64,000 nt of DNA, from contig NZ_JAHLZZ010000001.1 in assembly GCF_018967845.1 (NCBI RefSeq), positions 310,001 to 374,000 of the forward strand, written 5' to 3'. The notes beneath the pieces were generated by a model, which did no database searches, was not told the origin of the DNA, and saw only the letters and a program-made list of their open reading frames with translations. Positions 17,715 to 24,982 of this stretch are shown here, piece after piece. The position numbers were made by a program, and so were the translations under genes. Numbering within the stretch: position 1 is the first letter of the stretch; each line of letters begins with the position of its first letter. The stretch comes from Hymenobacter siberiensis. Its GTDB lineage: Bacteria; Bacteroidota; Bacteroidia; Cytophagales; Hymenobacteraceae.

Positions 17715-18560
17715 TCACGGCAAAATTTTCCGAATGTGGTTGGCCTGCCGAATCTGTTCCGTTAGCCCCTCGTAGTCTTCCCGCGCCAGCAGCTCGCGCA
17801 GGTGCTGTAATTGGTACAGGTGCTCATCGAGCACATCGAGCACGTTGAGCCGGTTTTGCCGGAAAATCGGCACCCAGGTCGCCGGCGCACTCTTGGCCAG
17901 CCGCACCGTCGACTCAAATCCGCCGCTGGCCAGGTCGAAAATCTGCTGTTCCTCCTTCTCCTTTTCCAGCACCGTGAGCGCCAGGGCAAATGAGGTAATG
18001 TGCGAGATATGCGAAACGTAGGCCGTGTGCAGGTCGTGTGCCGCCCCATCGAGGTACAGCAGTCGCATGGGTAGCGCCTGGAACAGCTTTTCGACCAGCT
18101 GCACGGCGTCGGGGTCGCTAGCAGCCACGTCGCACAGCACCACCGTTTTACCCTCAAACAGCCCCAAAATGGCCGCTTCCGGCCCCGAATGCTCGGTACC
18201 TGCCATGGGGTGCGCAGCCACAAAACGGCCCCGCTGCGGGTGCCCGGCCACGGCCGCCAGCAGCGCCTGCTTGGTCGAGCCCACGTCGATAACCACCTGC
18301 TTTGGGGTGATGAGGTCGAGCACCGGCGGCAGTACGGCTACCATAGCATCCACAGGTACGGCTACCACCACGAGGTCGGCGCGGCGCACGGCGGCCGTCA
18401 GGTCGGTTTCGATTTCATCGACCAAGCCTAATTCCAAAGCACGCCGGGCGTGGGCCGGGCTGTTTTCAACCCCGATGAGGTGCTGCGCCAGCCCGTGCTG
18501 CCGCAGGCTCAGTGCCAGCGAACCGCCGATAAGGCCCAGTCCGATGATGGTGACGGTCAT
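17715..18560 (-). CDS. tyrA: prephenate dehydrogenase
   Basis: A 281-residue NAD-dependent enzyme that oxidises prephenate to 4-hydroxyphenylpyruvate, the tyrosine branch. The N-terminal Rossmann motif is VTIIGLGLIGGSLALSL; then VVVAVPVD, IDVGSTKQAL and AAHPMAGTEHSGPEAA, the His-containing prephenate motif. The C-terminal part is helical, as in the family. Length is normal. It lies between the aminotransferase and the DAHP synthase-mutase gene, all in one direction. Confidence 0.93.
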   Translation of the reverse strand: MTVTIIGLGLIGGSLALSLRQHGLAQHLIGVENSPAHARRALELGLVDEIETDLTAAVRRADLVVVAVPVDAMVAVLPPVLDLITPKQVVIDVGSTKQALLAAVAGHPQRGRFVAAHPMAGTEHSGPEAAILGLFEGKTVVLCDVAASDPDAVQLVEKLFQALPMRLLYLDGAAHDLHTAYVSHISHITSFALALTVLEKEKEEQQIFDLASGGFESTVRLAKSAPATWVPIFRQNRLNVLDVLDEHLYQLQHLRELLAREDYEGLTEQIRQANHIRKILP

Positions 18561-18562
18561 TT

Positions 18563-18663
18563 GAGTTAGGAGTTAAGAGTTGCGGGGGAAGTTGGGTGTA
18601 AGTGCTAAGAGCTTAGGATTCTGCCAGAGTCAACTCTTACTTTTAACCCATAACTCTTAACCC
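18563..18663. repeat. hairpin of the GTTAAGAGTT family between tyrA and the aminotransferase
   Basis: GAGTTAGGAGTTAAGAGTT (18563-18581) is matched in inverse by AACTCTTAC...TTAAC and AACTCTTAAC (18632-18661). The aminotransferase stop (18605) lies inside it. The same family lies between rplU and rpmA and after the gene at 30945. Confidence 0.7.
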
Positions 18664-19807
18664 TCAGAACCGCCTCGCGCAGCAGCGCTTCCGGCTGGCA
18701 CAGGCTGGCCCGGATGTAGCCGAGCCCATTGCTCCCAAAAATGCCGCCCGGCGTAAGGAACACCCGCGCTTCGGCCAGCACGGCATCGCTCAGGGCGTAG
18801 CCATCGGCGAAACCAGCCGGCACCGCCGCCCAAATGAACAAGCCTGTCTGGCCCGGCGCGGGCTGGCAGCCTAGGGCGCGCAGCAGCTCCAGCACCAGCT
18901 CACGGCGGGCGCGGTAAGTGGCATTGAGCTCCCGGAACCATTCGTCGCCCAGCGCCAGGGCGGCCACGGCGGCCTGCTGCACCGGCAGAAACATGCCCGA
19001 GTCCATGTTGCTCTTGAAGCGGAGCACGTTGGCGATGACATCGGCGCGGCCGGCGAGCAGGCCAACGCGCCAACCCGCCATGTTATGGCTCTTGCTGAGC
19101 GAGTTCAGCTCGATAGCCACTTCGCGGGCCCCGGGCACGGCCAGCAGGCTCACGGGCGGCGTCTCGTTCAGGATAAAGCCATAGGGATTGTCGTGAACGA
19201 GCAGAATGTTGTGGGCCGTGGCAAAGGCCACCAGGCGCGTCAGAAACGGCAAATCGGCGGCCGTGCCGGTGGGCATGTGTGGATAGTTCACCAGCATGAG
19301 CTTCACCCGCGAGAGGTCGGTAGCGGCCAGCGCATCTAAATCGGGCAGCCAGCCGGCGGCCTCGGTCAGGTCGTACTCGCGCACCTCGGCCCCGCATATT
19401 TCGGCCACGGCGCGGTAAGTCGGGTAGCCGGGGTTGGGGATGAGCACGGCATCACCCGCTTCCAGAAACGTCATCCCGATGTGCATCAGGCCCTCTTTCG
19501 AGCCCAGCAGCGGCAGGATTTCAGCAGTTGGGTCGAGCGCCACGCCGTAATGCCGCTGGTAGAATTCGGCCATCGCCCCGCGCAGGGCCGGCGTGCCCTG
19601 GTAGCCCTGGTAGCCGTGCGCGGTGGGCTGCGCGGCCGAAGCAGCCAGCGCCGCAATCACGCTGGGATGCGGTGGCAAATCGGGACTGCCAATACCCAGG
19701 CTGATGATGTTGGCCCCGGCCGCATTGAGCGCGGCCAGCTCGCGGAGCTTGCGTGAGAAGTAGTATTCGCCGGTGTGGGCTAAGCGGCTGGCAATGGGGA
19801 TGTTCAT
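18605..19807 (-). CDS. class I/II PLP-dependent aminotransferase of the aromatic operon
   Basis: A 400-residue fold-type I aminotransferase. Visible landmarks: IISLGIGSPDLPPHPSV, HGYQGYQGTPALR, the PNPGYPTY loop, NYPHMPTG, the PLP lysine in NSLSKSHNMAGWRVGLL and the carboxylate-binding Arg near YIRASLC. Set between pheA and tyrA, it most likely transaminates phenylpyruvate and hydroxyphenylpyruvate, or prephenate. The last 20 residues (after LLREAVLRV) are read from the hairpin repeat at 18563-18663, so the natural C-terminus probably ended near there. Confidence 0.88.
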   Translation of the reverse strand: MNIPIASRLAHTGEYYFSRKLRELAALNAAGANIISLGIGSPDLPPHPSVIAALAASAAQPTAHGYQGYQGTPALRGAMAEFYQRHYGVALDPTAEILPLLGSKEGLMHIGMTFLEAGDAVLIPNPGYPTYRAVAEICGAEVREYDLTEAAGWLPDLDALAATDLSRVKLMLVNYPHMPTGTAADLPFLTRLVAFATAHNILLVHDNPYGFILNETPPVSLLAVPGAREVAIELNSLSKSHNMAGWRVGLLAGRADVIANVLRFKSNMDSGMFLPVQQAAVAALALGDEWFRELNATYRARRELVLELLRALGCQPAPGQTGLFIWAAVPAGFADGYALSDAVLAEARVFLTPGGIFGSNGLGYIRASLCQPEALLREAVLRVKSYGLKVRVDSGRILSS

Positions 19808-19834
19808 GTGTAACGGTTGAAGCAGTTTGGGTAA

Positions 19835-20008
19835 ACTCCCCTCCTTACTAAGGAGGGGATGTTTTCGCGTAGCGAAAACGAGGGTGGTTGGGGGCGTTGG
19901 CTTCGTTGGAAATTATCGCATAATCAATCGTTCGGGTGTCGTTCAACGCCCTAACCACCCCAGCCGGCGCTTTGCGCCGGCATCCCCTCCTTGGTAAGAA
20001 GGGGAGTG
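19835..20008. repeat. 174-bp hairpin repeat overlapping the pheA 3' end
   Basis: Arms of about 64 bases: ACTCCCCTCCTTACTAAGGA, GGGTGGTTGGGG and GGCGTTG on the left are mirrored by CAACGCC, CCACCCC and CCTTGGTAAGAAGGGGAGT on the right. Each arm also contains a small hairpin (TTTTCGCGTAGCGAAAA; CCGGCGCTTTGCGCCGG). The pheA stop codon (19951) lies in the right arm. Confidence 0.85.
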
Positions 20009-20871
20009 TCGTCGCCCATTGCCTCGGCCATGCTGCCGCGCCGGTAGGCTCCCAGCACCCGTAGCTCCTCCGTCACGGGGGCTAAATCCTGCAGCAGAGC
20101 TGTCAGTTGGCTCATTTCTTCAAACTCCACATCGGCATGGAAGCCGTAGTGCCAGGCCCCTACCGGGGTACGAGCATGCCCGGGCCGGGGGCACGATTGC
20201 AGCTTGCTCAAATTCAGGCCCTGCGCGGCCACGCGGGCCAGCACGGCGGCCAGGCTGCCGGGCGCGTGCGGCGCACAGAAATAGAGCGAGGCTTTATCGG
20301 CCAGCGGGTCGGACTGCACCGTCGCCGCCCGCTCCAGCACCAGGAAACGGGTGTAGTTGTGCGGGTCGTCGTGGATGGCGGGGGCCAGGATTTGCAGGCC
20401 GAACTGCTCGGCGGCCTGGGCGCCGGCCACCACGGCTACGCCCAGCGTGCGCTGCTCGGCCAGAAGCTGGGCGCTGTGGCCGGTATCGTCGGTTTCCACC
20501 AGCTTCCAGCGCGGGTATTGGTCCAAGAACTCGCCGCACTGGCGCAGGGCCATGGGGTGCGAGTGCACGGCCCGCACGTCGGCCAGCGTGGTGCCGGGCA
20601 GCGCCAGCAGGTGCTGATGAATGGGCAGGTACACCTCGCCGGTCACGCGCACGGCGTGGCGCTCCAGCAGCAGGTAGTTGGGCAGAATGCTGCCGGCCAA
20701 CGAGTTTTCCATGGCCATAAGACCAGCATCGGCGGTGCCGCTAACGACGTGCGCCACCACCGCGCCGAAGGTGGCGCACGGCAGCAGCGCCGGCTGCGCG
20801 CCGAAATACTGCCGGGCCGCCACTTCGTGGAAGCTTCCCTGAAAACCCTGGATGGAAACGTGCTGGAGCAT
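19951..20871 (-). CDS. pheA: prephenate dehydratase
   Basis: A 306-residue enzyme turning prephenate into phenylpyruvate. The catalytic domain (about 1-180) has SIQGFQGSFHEVAA, AMENSLAGSILPNY, VHSHPMALRQC and YTRFLVLE, including the Thr of the TRF motif. An ACT domain follows (about 195-275, with LNLSKLQSCPRP), giving phenylalanine feedback. First gene of the operon, 24 bases after an attenuator terminator and behind two Phe/Tyr-rich leader peptides. The last 18 or so residues (from DDTPLLTKEG) come from a hairpin repeat. Confidence 0.95.
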   Translation of the reverse strand: MLQHVSIQGFQGSFHEVAARQYFGAQPALLPCATFGAVVAHVVSGTADAGLMAMENSLAGSILPNYLLLERHAVRVTGEVYLPIHQHLLALPGTTLADVRAVHSHPMALRQCGEFLDQYPRWKLVETDDTGHSAQLLAEQRTLGVAVVAGAQAAEQFGLQILAPAIHDDPHNYTRFLVLERAATVQSDPLADKASLYFCAPHAPGSLAAVLARVAAQGLNLSKLQSCPRPGHARTPVGAWHYGFHADVEFEEMSQLTALLQDLAPVTEELRVLGAYRRGSMAEAMGDDTPLLTKEGMPAQSAGWGG

Positions 20872-20894
20872 GATACGTGAGACTATTGAGCAAT

Positions 20895-20924
20895 AAAAAA
20901 GGGCCTTCGCTGTGCGATGGCCCT
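20895..20924 (-). terminator. attenuator terminator upstream of pheA
   Basis: On the minus strand AGGGCC-A-TCGC-ACA-GCGA-A-GGCCCT, a 10-bp stem with one A-A mismatch and a three-base loop, is followed by TTTTTT (20900-20895). It lies between leader peptide 2 and pheA. Confidence 0.9.
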
Positions 20925-20972
20925 GAGTTTGTTGGCAGGCAGTGTAGTGGTTAACACTGGCAACAAAGGGCC
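20919..20972 (-). promoter_or_regulatory. antiterminator of the pheA attenuator
   Basis: On the minus strand GGCCCTTTGTTG (20972-20961) can pair with CAACAAA plus GGGCC (20934-20919, four-base bulge), helped by AGTGT/ACACT inside. This uses the 5' arm of the terminator, so the two structures exclude each other. The upstream arm codes for the last residues of leader 2, so a ribosome at the leader stop (20951) blocks it and a ribosome stalled at the Phe/Tyr codons leaves it free. Confidence 0.75.
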
Positions 20973-21049
20973 GGCTTCTTCAGATAGAAGAAGTAATAGC
21001 AATAGGTAAAAAAGACGTGGTGCAGGGTGGTCATCGAAAAACCGGGCAT
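20951..21049 (-). CDS. Phe/Tyr-rich leader peptide 2 of the aromatic operon
   Basis: ATG 21049 opens 32 codons ending TAA at 20951. Residues 10-25 read HHVFFTYCYYFFYLKK: eight Phe or Tyr in ten codons. It is preceded by GGGAGG (21065-21060) 10 bases before the ATG and followed by an antiterminator/terminator pair. Its codon content matches the products of the operon (Phe and Tyr), as in the pheA leader of enteric bacteria. Charged tRNA-Phe and tRNA-Tyr levels would set where the ribosome pauses. An internal ATG at 21034 is an alternative start. Confidence 0.88.
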   Translation of the reverse strand: MPGFSMTTLHHVFFTYCYYFFYLKKPALCCQC

Positions 21050-21122
21050 TAAAAAAGCACCTCCCGAAGAACGAGCGGCGCTGGAGAAGTTTGTGGGAGT
21101 TAGCTACAAACGGCGGCTCGTT

Positions 21123-21176
21123 CTACGCGGTGGCGTAGAAGGTATAATAGCCAAAAAAGTAGCGCGTCTGGAACAT
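21123..21176 (-). CDS. Phe/Tyr-rich leader peptide 1 of the aromatic operon
   Basis: ATG 21176 opens 17 codons, MFQTRYFFGYYTFYATA, ending TAG at 21123: eight of 17 residues are Phe or Tyr. It lies about 14 bases after the expected start of transcription from the promoter at 21196-21226. Downstream, AACGAGC beginning at its stop can pair with GCTCGTT (21070-21076), and GGGAG (21099-21095 in plus coordinates) can pair with the CTCCC/GGGAG at the start site of leader 2. It may be a second sensing stage. Confidence 0.75.
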   Translation of the reverse strand: MFQTRYFFGYYTFYATA

Positions 21177-21195
21177 GGTTAAGGCGTTTGCAGCT

Positions 21196-21226
21196 GCAAG
21201 GTAAGGCCGGATTTGGGAAAAGCAAA
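21196..21226 (-). promoter_or_regulatory. probable promoter of the aromatic operon
   Basis: On the minus strand TTTG (21226-21223), 19 bases, then TACCTTGC (21203-21196), one base off the Bacteroidota TAnnTTTG box. Transcription would start near 21190, just before leader peptide 1. Confidence 0.55.
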
Positions 21227-21296
21227 TGGAATCGTCGTGCTGGGTTTCTCCATCAAAGTACCACCATAACCCAAACGCCCCAAATCCGGTTTACCC
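21200..21296. repeat. inverted repeat between the divergent aromatic operon and OYE gene
   Basis: CCGGATTTGGG (21207-21217) is mirrored by CCCAAATCCGG (21279-21289), and GGTAA before it by TTACC after it. It overlaps the operon promoter, so it could be a regulatory dyad or a further hairpin repeat. Confidence 0.6.
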
Positions 21297-21325
21297 AGCT
21301 TCGCATCTCCTCTAGTATTTATTCC

Positions 21326-22417
21326 ATGGTTAAGCTATTTGAACCCCTCGCCCTGCGCGGCGTTGTCCTAAAAAACCGCATTGTGGTATCGCCTATGTGC
21401 CAATACAGCGCCGAAGACGGCCTGGCCAACGACTGGCACCTCGTGCACCTGGGCAGCCGCGCCGTGGGCGGAGCCAGCCTCATTATTCAGGAAGCCACCG
21501 CCGTATCGCCCGAGGGCCGCATCAGCCCCGAAGACCTCGGTATCTGGAAAGATGAGCACGTGCCCATGCTCCAGCGCATCAACGCCTTCATCACGGCGCA
21601 GGGCAGCGTGCCCGGCGTGCAGCTGGCCCACGCCGGCCGCAAGGCCAGCACCTACCGGCCGTGGTCGGGCGAGGGCGTGGTGCCCGAAAGCGATGGCGGC
21701 TGGCCGGTAGTCGGCCCCAGCGACACCGCGTTCAACGACAATTATCCGGTGCCCACGGCCCTCGACGCGGCCGGTATTCAGAAGGTGATTGCCGATTTCC
21801 GCGCCGCCGCCCAACGGGCACTCACGGCAGGCTTCAAGGTGATTGAACTGCATGCAGCCCACGGCTACCTACTGCACGAGTTTCTGTCGCCGCTGAGCAA
21901 CCAGCGCACCGATGCCTATGGCGGCACCTTCGAAAACCGCGTCCGGCTGCTGCTGGAAGTAGTGGCCGCCACCCGCGAGGTATGGCCCGAAGACCTGCCC
22001 CTAATCGTGCGCCTCTCCGTGACGGACTGGACCGAAGGCGGCTGGAACGCCGACGAATCGGTGCAGCTGTCGGCCCTGCTCAAAACGCGCGGCGTGGACC
22101 TGATTGACTGCTCCACGGGCGGCAACGTGCCCAAAGCGCCCATTCCCGTAGGGCCCGGCTACCAGGTGCAGTTTGCCGAGCGCATTAAGGAAGAAACCGG
22201 GATGCTGACCGGCGCGGTAGGCCTCATCACCACGCCGGCCGAGGCCGAAGCCATTGTGGCCAGCGGCCAGGCCGACCTTGTGCTGCTGGCCCGCGAGTTC
22301 CTGCGCGAGCCGTATTTCCCGCTCTTCGCGGCGCAGGATTTGGGCGCGGAGGTGGTGTGGCCGGCACAGTATGAGCGCGCTAAGCCGCGCGTGGCTTCGG
22401 CAGCTGGACAGCGGTAA
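21326..22417 (+). CDS. NADH:flavin oxidoreductase, old yellow enzyme (YqjM-like)
   Basis: A 363-residue FMN enzyme that reduces activated C=C bonds with NADPH. The N-terminus KLFEPLALRGVVLKNRIVVS and PMCQYSAEDG mark the YqjM subgroup, with the regulatory Cys in MCQY. HAGRKAS, the catalytic ELHAAHGYLLHEF with His pair, and VGLITTPAEAE with the FMN phosphate site follow. The natural substrate is unknown. ATG 21326 is the start; longer readings upstream cross the aromatic-operon promoter. The stop lies directly before a hairpin repeat. Confidence 0.93.
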   Translation: MVKLFEPLALRGVVLKNRIVVSPMCQYSAEDGLANDWHLVHLGSRAVGGASLIIQEATAVSPEGRISPEDLGIWKDEHVPMLQRINAFITAQGSVPGVQLAHAGRKASTYRPWSGEGVVPESDGGWPVVGPSDTAFNDNYPVPTALDAAGIQKVIADFRAAAQRALTAGFKVIELHAAHGYLLHEFLSPLSNQRTDAYGGTFENRVRLLLEVVAATREVWPEDLPLIVRLSVTDWTEGGWNADESVQLSALLKTRGVDLIDCSTGGNVPKAPIPVGPGYQVQFAERIKEETGMLTGAVGLITTPAEAEAIVASGQADLVLLAREFLREPYFPLFAAQDLGAEVVWPAQYERAKPRVASAAGQR

Positions 22418-22501
22418 GTAGCACGGACTTTTAGTCCGCGGGTTCCAGCCATTCACATTTTTTTCAATGCTGTGGACTCGCGGACTAAAAGTCCGCGCTA
22501 C
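22418..22501. repeat. hairpin repeat between OYE and DinB genes
   Basis: 22418-22440 and 22479-22501 are inverse copies with one mismatch (GTAGC, CGGACTTTTAGTCCG core; each arm is itself palindromic). The convergent stop codons of both neighbours abut or lie in it (DinB stop 22498). Confidence 0.85.
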
Positions 22502-23040
22502 GTGCTTTGCACCCACTTCGCCGTTACCAGCAGCTGGCCCAGGTGGCGCGTGGTGTGCTCAGCCGCATGCACCAGCAGGCCCACGACGGTGGACGGCAGC
22601 TGCGCCCGGCCCACGCCGCGTGTTTCTGACAACGTAGCCTCGTCGGTGCTGCGAAGCTGCGCCAGGGCGCTATCAACCTGCGCGTCGAAGCGCTGCACCA
22701 GCGTCTGCACCATATCAGATTCAATGGCCAGCGGCGGATTTTCAGCGGCCAAGGCAGCCAGCTGGCTTTCCGAGAGCGCCTCGGCGCGGGCGTAGGTGAA
22801 GGTGCGGTCGAGCACGCCGGCCAGGTGCTGGAGGTGGAAGCCCACGGAGGCCACACCGCCGGGCCGCTCGTTGAGCAGCGCGGGCGGGAAGCCGCGCAGC
22901 GCCTTAGTCAGCTCTTCGCGGGCTTGCAGCAGGGCGTGAGCCACGGGCTGAAGCAGCGGCGGCACGGCGGGAAGTGGGCCGCGTAGCCATACTTCGCGGG
23001 TTGCAAGCGGCGGCGGGGACGGGAACGTTAGGCTACTCAT
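22498..23040 (-). CDS. DinB family protein
   Basis: A 180-residue four-helix bundle of the DinB/YfiT superfamily, which usually binds a metal by three His. Candidate ligands are in VGFHLQHLAGVLDRT and HAAEHTTRHLGQLL. Many members are thiol-dependent transferases or damage-induced proteins; the reaction here is not shown. Length fits the family. It is divergent from lysA, 48 bases apart. The stop codon TAG lies in the hairpin at 22418-22501. Confidence 0.85.
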   Translation of the reverse strand: MSSLTFPSPPPLATREVWLRGPLPAVPPLLQPVAHALLQAREELTKALRGFPPALLNERPGGVASVGFHLQHLAGVLDRTFTYARAEALSESQLAALAAENPPLAIESDMVQTLVQRFDAQVDSALAQLRSTDEATLSETRGVGRAQLPSTVVGLLVHAAEHTTRHLGQLLVTAKWVQST

Positions 23041-23075
23041 TGGTTGTACCGTATTCGGAGCGGCTGCTTAGGCCG

Positions 23076-23083
23076 TACTTTTG
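23076..23083 (+). promoter_or_regulatory. -7 box of lysA (possible leaderless transcript)
   Basis: TACTTTTG matches TAnnTTTG and ends five bases before the lysA ATG (23089), so transcription would start at or next to the start codon. A -33 box is not clear. Confidence 0.5.
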
Positions 23084-23088
23084 TAATT

Positions 23089-24324
23089 ATGTCAGGTATT
23101 AACGATGCGCTGCGCGCTGCGGCCGACCAGTTCGGCACCCCTCTTTACGTGTATAATGCGGCCACCATCACGGGGCAGTACAAAAAACTGGTTAAAGCCT
23201 TTGCGGGCCATAAAACCCGTTTTTTCTACGCTTGCAAGGCGCTGAGCAACGTAGCCATTCTACGCCACATCCACAGCCTGGGCTCGGGACTGGACTGCGT
23301 GAGCATCAACGAAGTACGACTGGGGCTGCATGTGGGCTTCGCACCGGAGAACATTCTGTTTACGCCCAACAGCGTGACGTTTGAGGAACTGGTGGAAGCC
23401 AAGGACTTGGGCGTGAATCTCAACATTGATAATATCTCACTACTGGAGCGGTTCGGGGCCACGTTTGGCGGCTCGTATCCGGTGTGCGTACGCCTGAACC
23501 CGCATATTGAGGCGGGCGGCAACTACAAGATTCAAACCGGCCACATCGACTCCAAGTTTGGCATCAGCATCCATCAGCTGCGGCACCTGGAGCGCGTGGT
23601 GAAGGGCACTGGCCTGCACGTACGCGGCCTGCACATGCACACGGGCTCCGAAATCAAGGACGTGGGCGTGTTCCTGCGCTCGCTCGAAATCCTGTTCGAC
23701 GCCGCCGGCCGCTTCCCCGACCTGGATTTTCTGGACCTCGGCTCGGGCTTCAAAGTGCCCTACAAGCCCGGCGACCCCGAAACCGACGTGACCACGCTGG
23801 GCGTGCAGGTGGCCGAAGCCTTCAAAACCTTCGAGAAAGAATATGGCCGCCCGCTGGAATGCTGGTTCGAGCCCGGCAAGTACCTGGTGAGCGAAGCCGG
23901 CTCCCTGCTGGTGAGCGTGGCCGTGGTGAAGCAAACCACTGCCACGGTGTTCGCGGGCGTGAACTCGGGCTTCAACCACCTGATTCGGCCCATGTTCTAC
24001 GACAGCTACCACCACATCAGCAACCTGACCAACCCCACCGGCACGGGGCGGCTCTATACCGTGGTGGGCAATATCTGCGAGACGGATACCTTCGCCTGGG
24101 ACCGGCTGCTACCCGAAATCCACGAAAACGACCTGCTGGCCTTCCACAACGCCGGGGCCTACGGCTTCGAGATGAGCAGCAGCTTCAACTCGCGCACCCG
24201 CCCCGCCGAAGTACTACTGGACGCCAGCGGCGAGCTCCGCCTGATTCGCAAGCGCCAGACGTTTGAAGACCTACTTGCCGGGCAGATTGACGTAGCGGCC
24301 GGAGTGCCGGCGCAGGCCGAGTAA
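23089..24324 (+). CDS. lysA: diaminopimelate decarboxylase
   Basis: A 411-residue PLP enzyme that decarboxylates meso-diaminopimelate to lysine. Fold-type III marks: the PLP lysine in FFYACKALSN, HMHTGSEI, LDLGSGFKVPY, EPGKYLVSEAG with the Arg/Glu substrate site replaced by the shorter Bacteroidota form, and CETDTFAWDR with the partner-subunit Cys, then NAGAYGFEMSS. Close length to the family. Start at MSGINDALR, right after a TACTTTTG promoter box. It stands alone. Confidence 0.93.
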   Translation: MSGINDALRAAADQFGTPLYVYNAATITGQYKKLVKAFAGHKTRFFYACKALSNVAILRHIHSLGSGLDCVSINEVRLGLHVGFAPENILFTPNSVTFEELVEAKDLGVNLNIDNISLLERFGATFGGSYPVCVRLNPHIEAGGNYKIQTGHIDSKFGISIHQLRHLERVVKGTGLHVRGLHMHTGSEIKDVGVFLRSLEILFDAAGRFPDLDFLDLGSGFKVPYKPGDPETDVTTLGVQVAEAFKTFEKEYGRPLECWFEPGKYLVSEAGSLLVSVAVVKQTTATVFAGVNSGFNHLIRPMFYDSYHHISNLTNPTGTGRLYTVVGNICETDTFAWDRLLPEIHENDLLAFHNAGAYGFEMSSSFNSRTRPAEVLLDASGELRLIRKRQTFEDLLAGQIDVAAGVPAQAE

Positions 24325-24376
24325 CCATACGCTGTCCTTAGCCTGCGGCCAGCGCCCACCGCTCCAACCAGTTTAT

Positions 24377-24805
24377 CTAGTGCTGACCGCTCATCGACTC
24401 CAGCCAGGCCAAGGCCGTTTCTTCGGTTTCAAAGGAGCGGTAGGTGTGGGGCAGGCTGCGGTTGGACAGCACAAACTGATTCATGGCGAGGCGGGCGAAC
24501 ACATCCTGCGCCACCAGGGCGGCGCCGTAGCGGTAGCCGTGCTCGTGCACGGCGCGGGGCAGCCATTCCTCACTCATCCAGGTTTGCTCGATGGAAGTAT
24601 AGGGCGACATCAGGCGCTGGTCAATCATGGCGCGCGACCAGCGGTGGCGGCTCATGGCCTGCATGAGGTGGGTTAGAATGGCCCGAAACTGCACAATATC
24701 ACGCGGGCCGGCTTTGTAATCGAGCCGCAGATAGCCCGAGGCTTCTTCCCAAATGCGCCCGGCGCTGTTTTCAAAATAAAGGGAACGGGACACAGGCGAC
24801 GACAT
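24377..24805 (-). CDS. SpoIIAA/STAS-like small protein (paralog)
   Basis: A 142-residue soluble protein of the same loose family as 9782-10207 and the remnant at 38406-38578. It starts SPVSRSLYFENSAGRIW, has LRLDYKAGPRD, and ends LPHTYRSFETEETALAWLE. Such stand-alone proteins are numerous in Hymenobacter-like genomes; their role is unknown. Start set at MSSPVS; an upstream Met is possible. It is convergent with lysA. Confidence 0.65.
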   Translation of the reverse strand: MSSPVSRSLYFENSAGRIWEEASGYLRLDYKAGPRDIVQFRAILTHLMQAMSRHRWSRAMIDQRLMSPYTSIEQTWMSEEWLPRAVHEHGYRYGAALVAQDVFARLAMNQFVLSNRSLPHTYRSFETEETALAWLESMSGQH

Positions 24806-24982
24806 CAACTTAAGAATCAAAACCAATGGCATTGGCCCGGCCTCCGGCCCAAAAGCCTGGTTCCGGGCCAACGCCCGCGTGTCCTAACCAAATAACCCCG
24901 GCCGGGGTTATTCTTTGGGCGATTTTTTATTGAGATGCCCGCACCTACTGCCCAAAGCCGGATGCGGCATCAGGGCGCCGGG

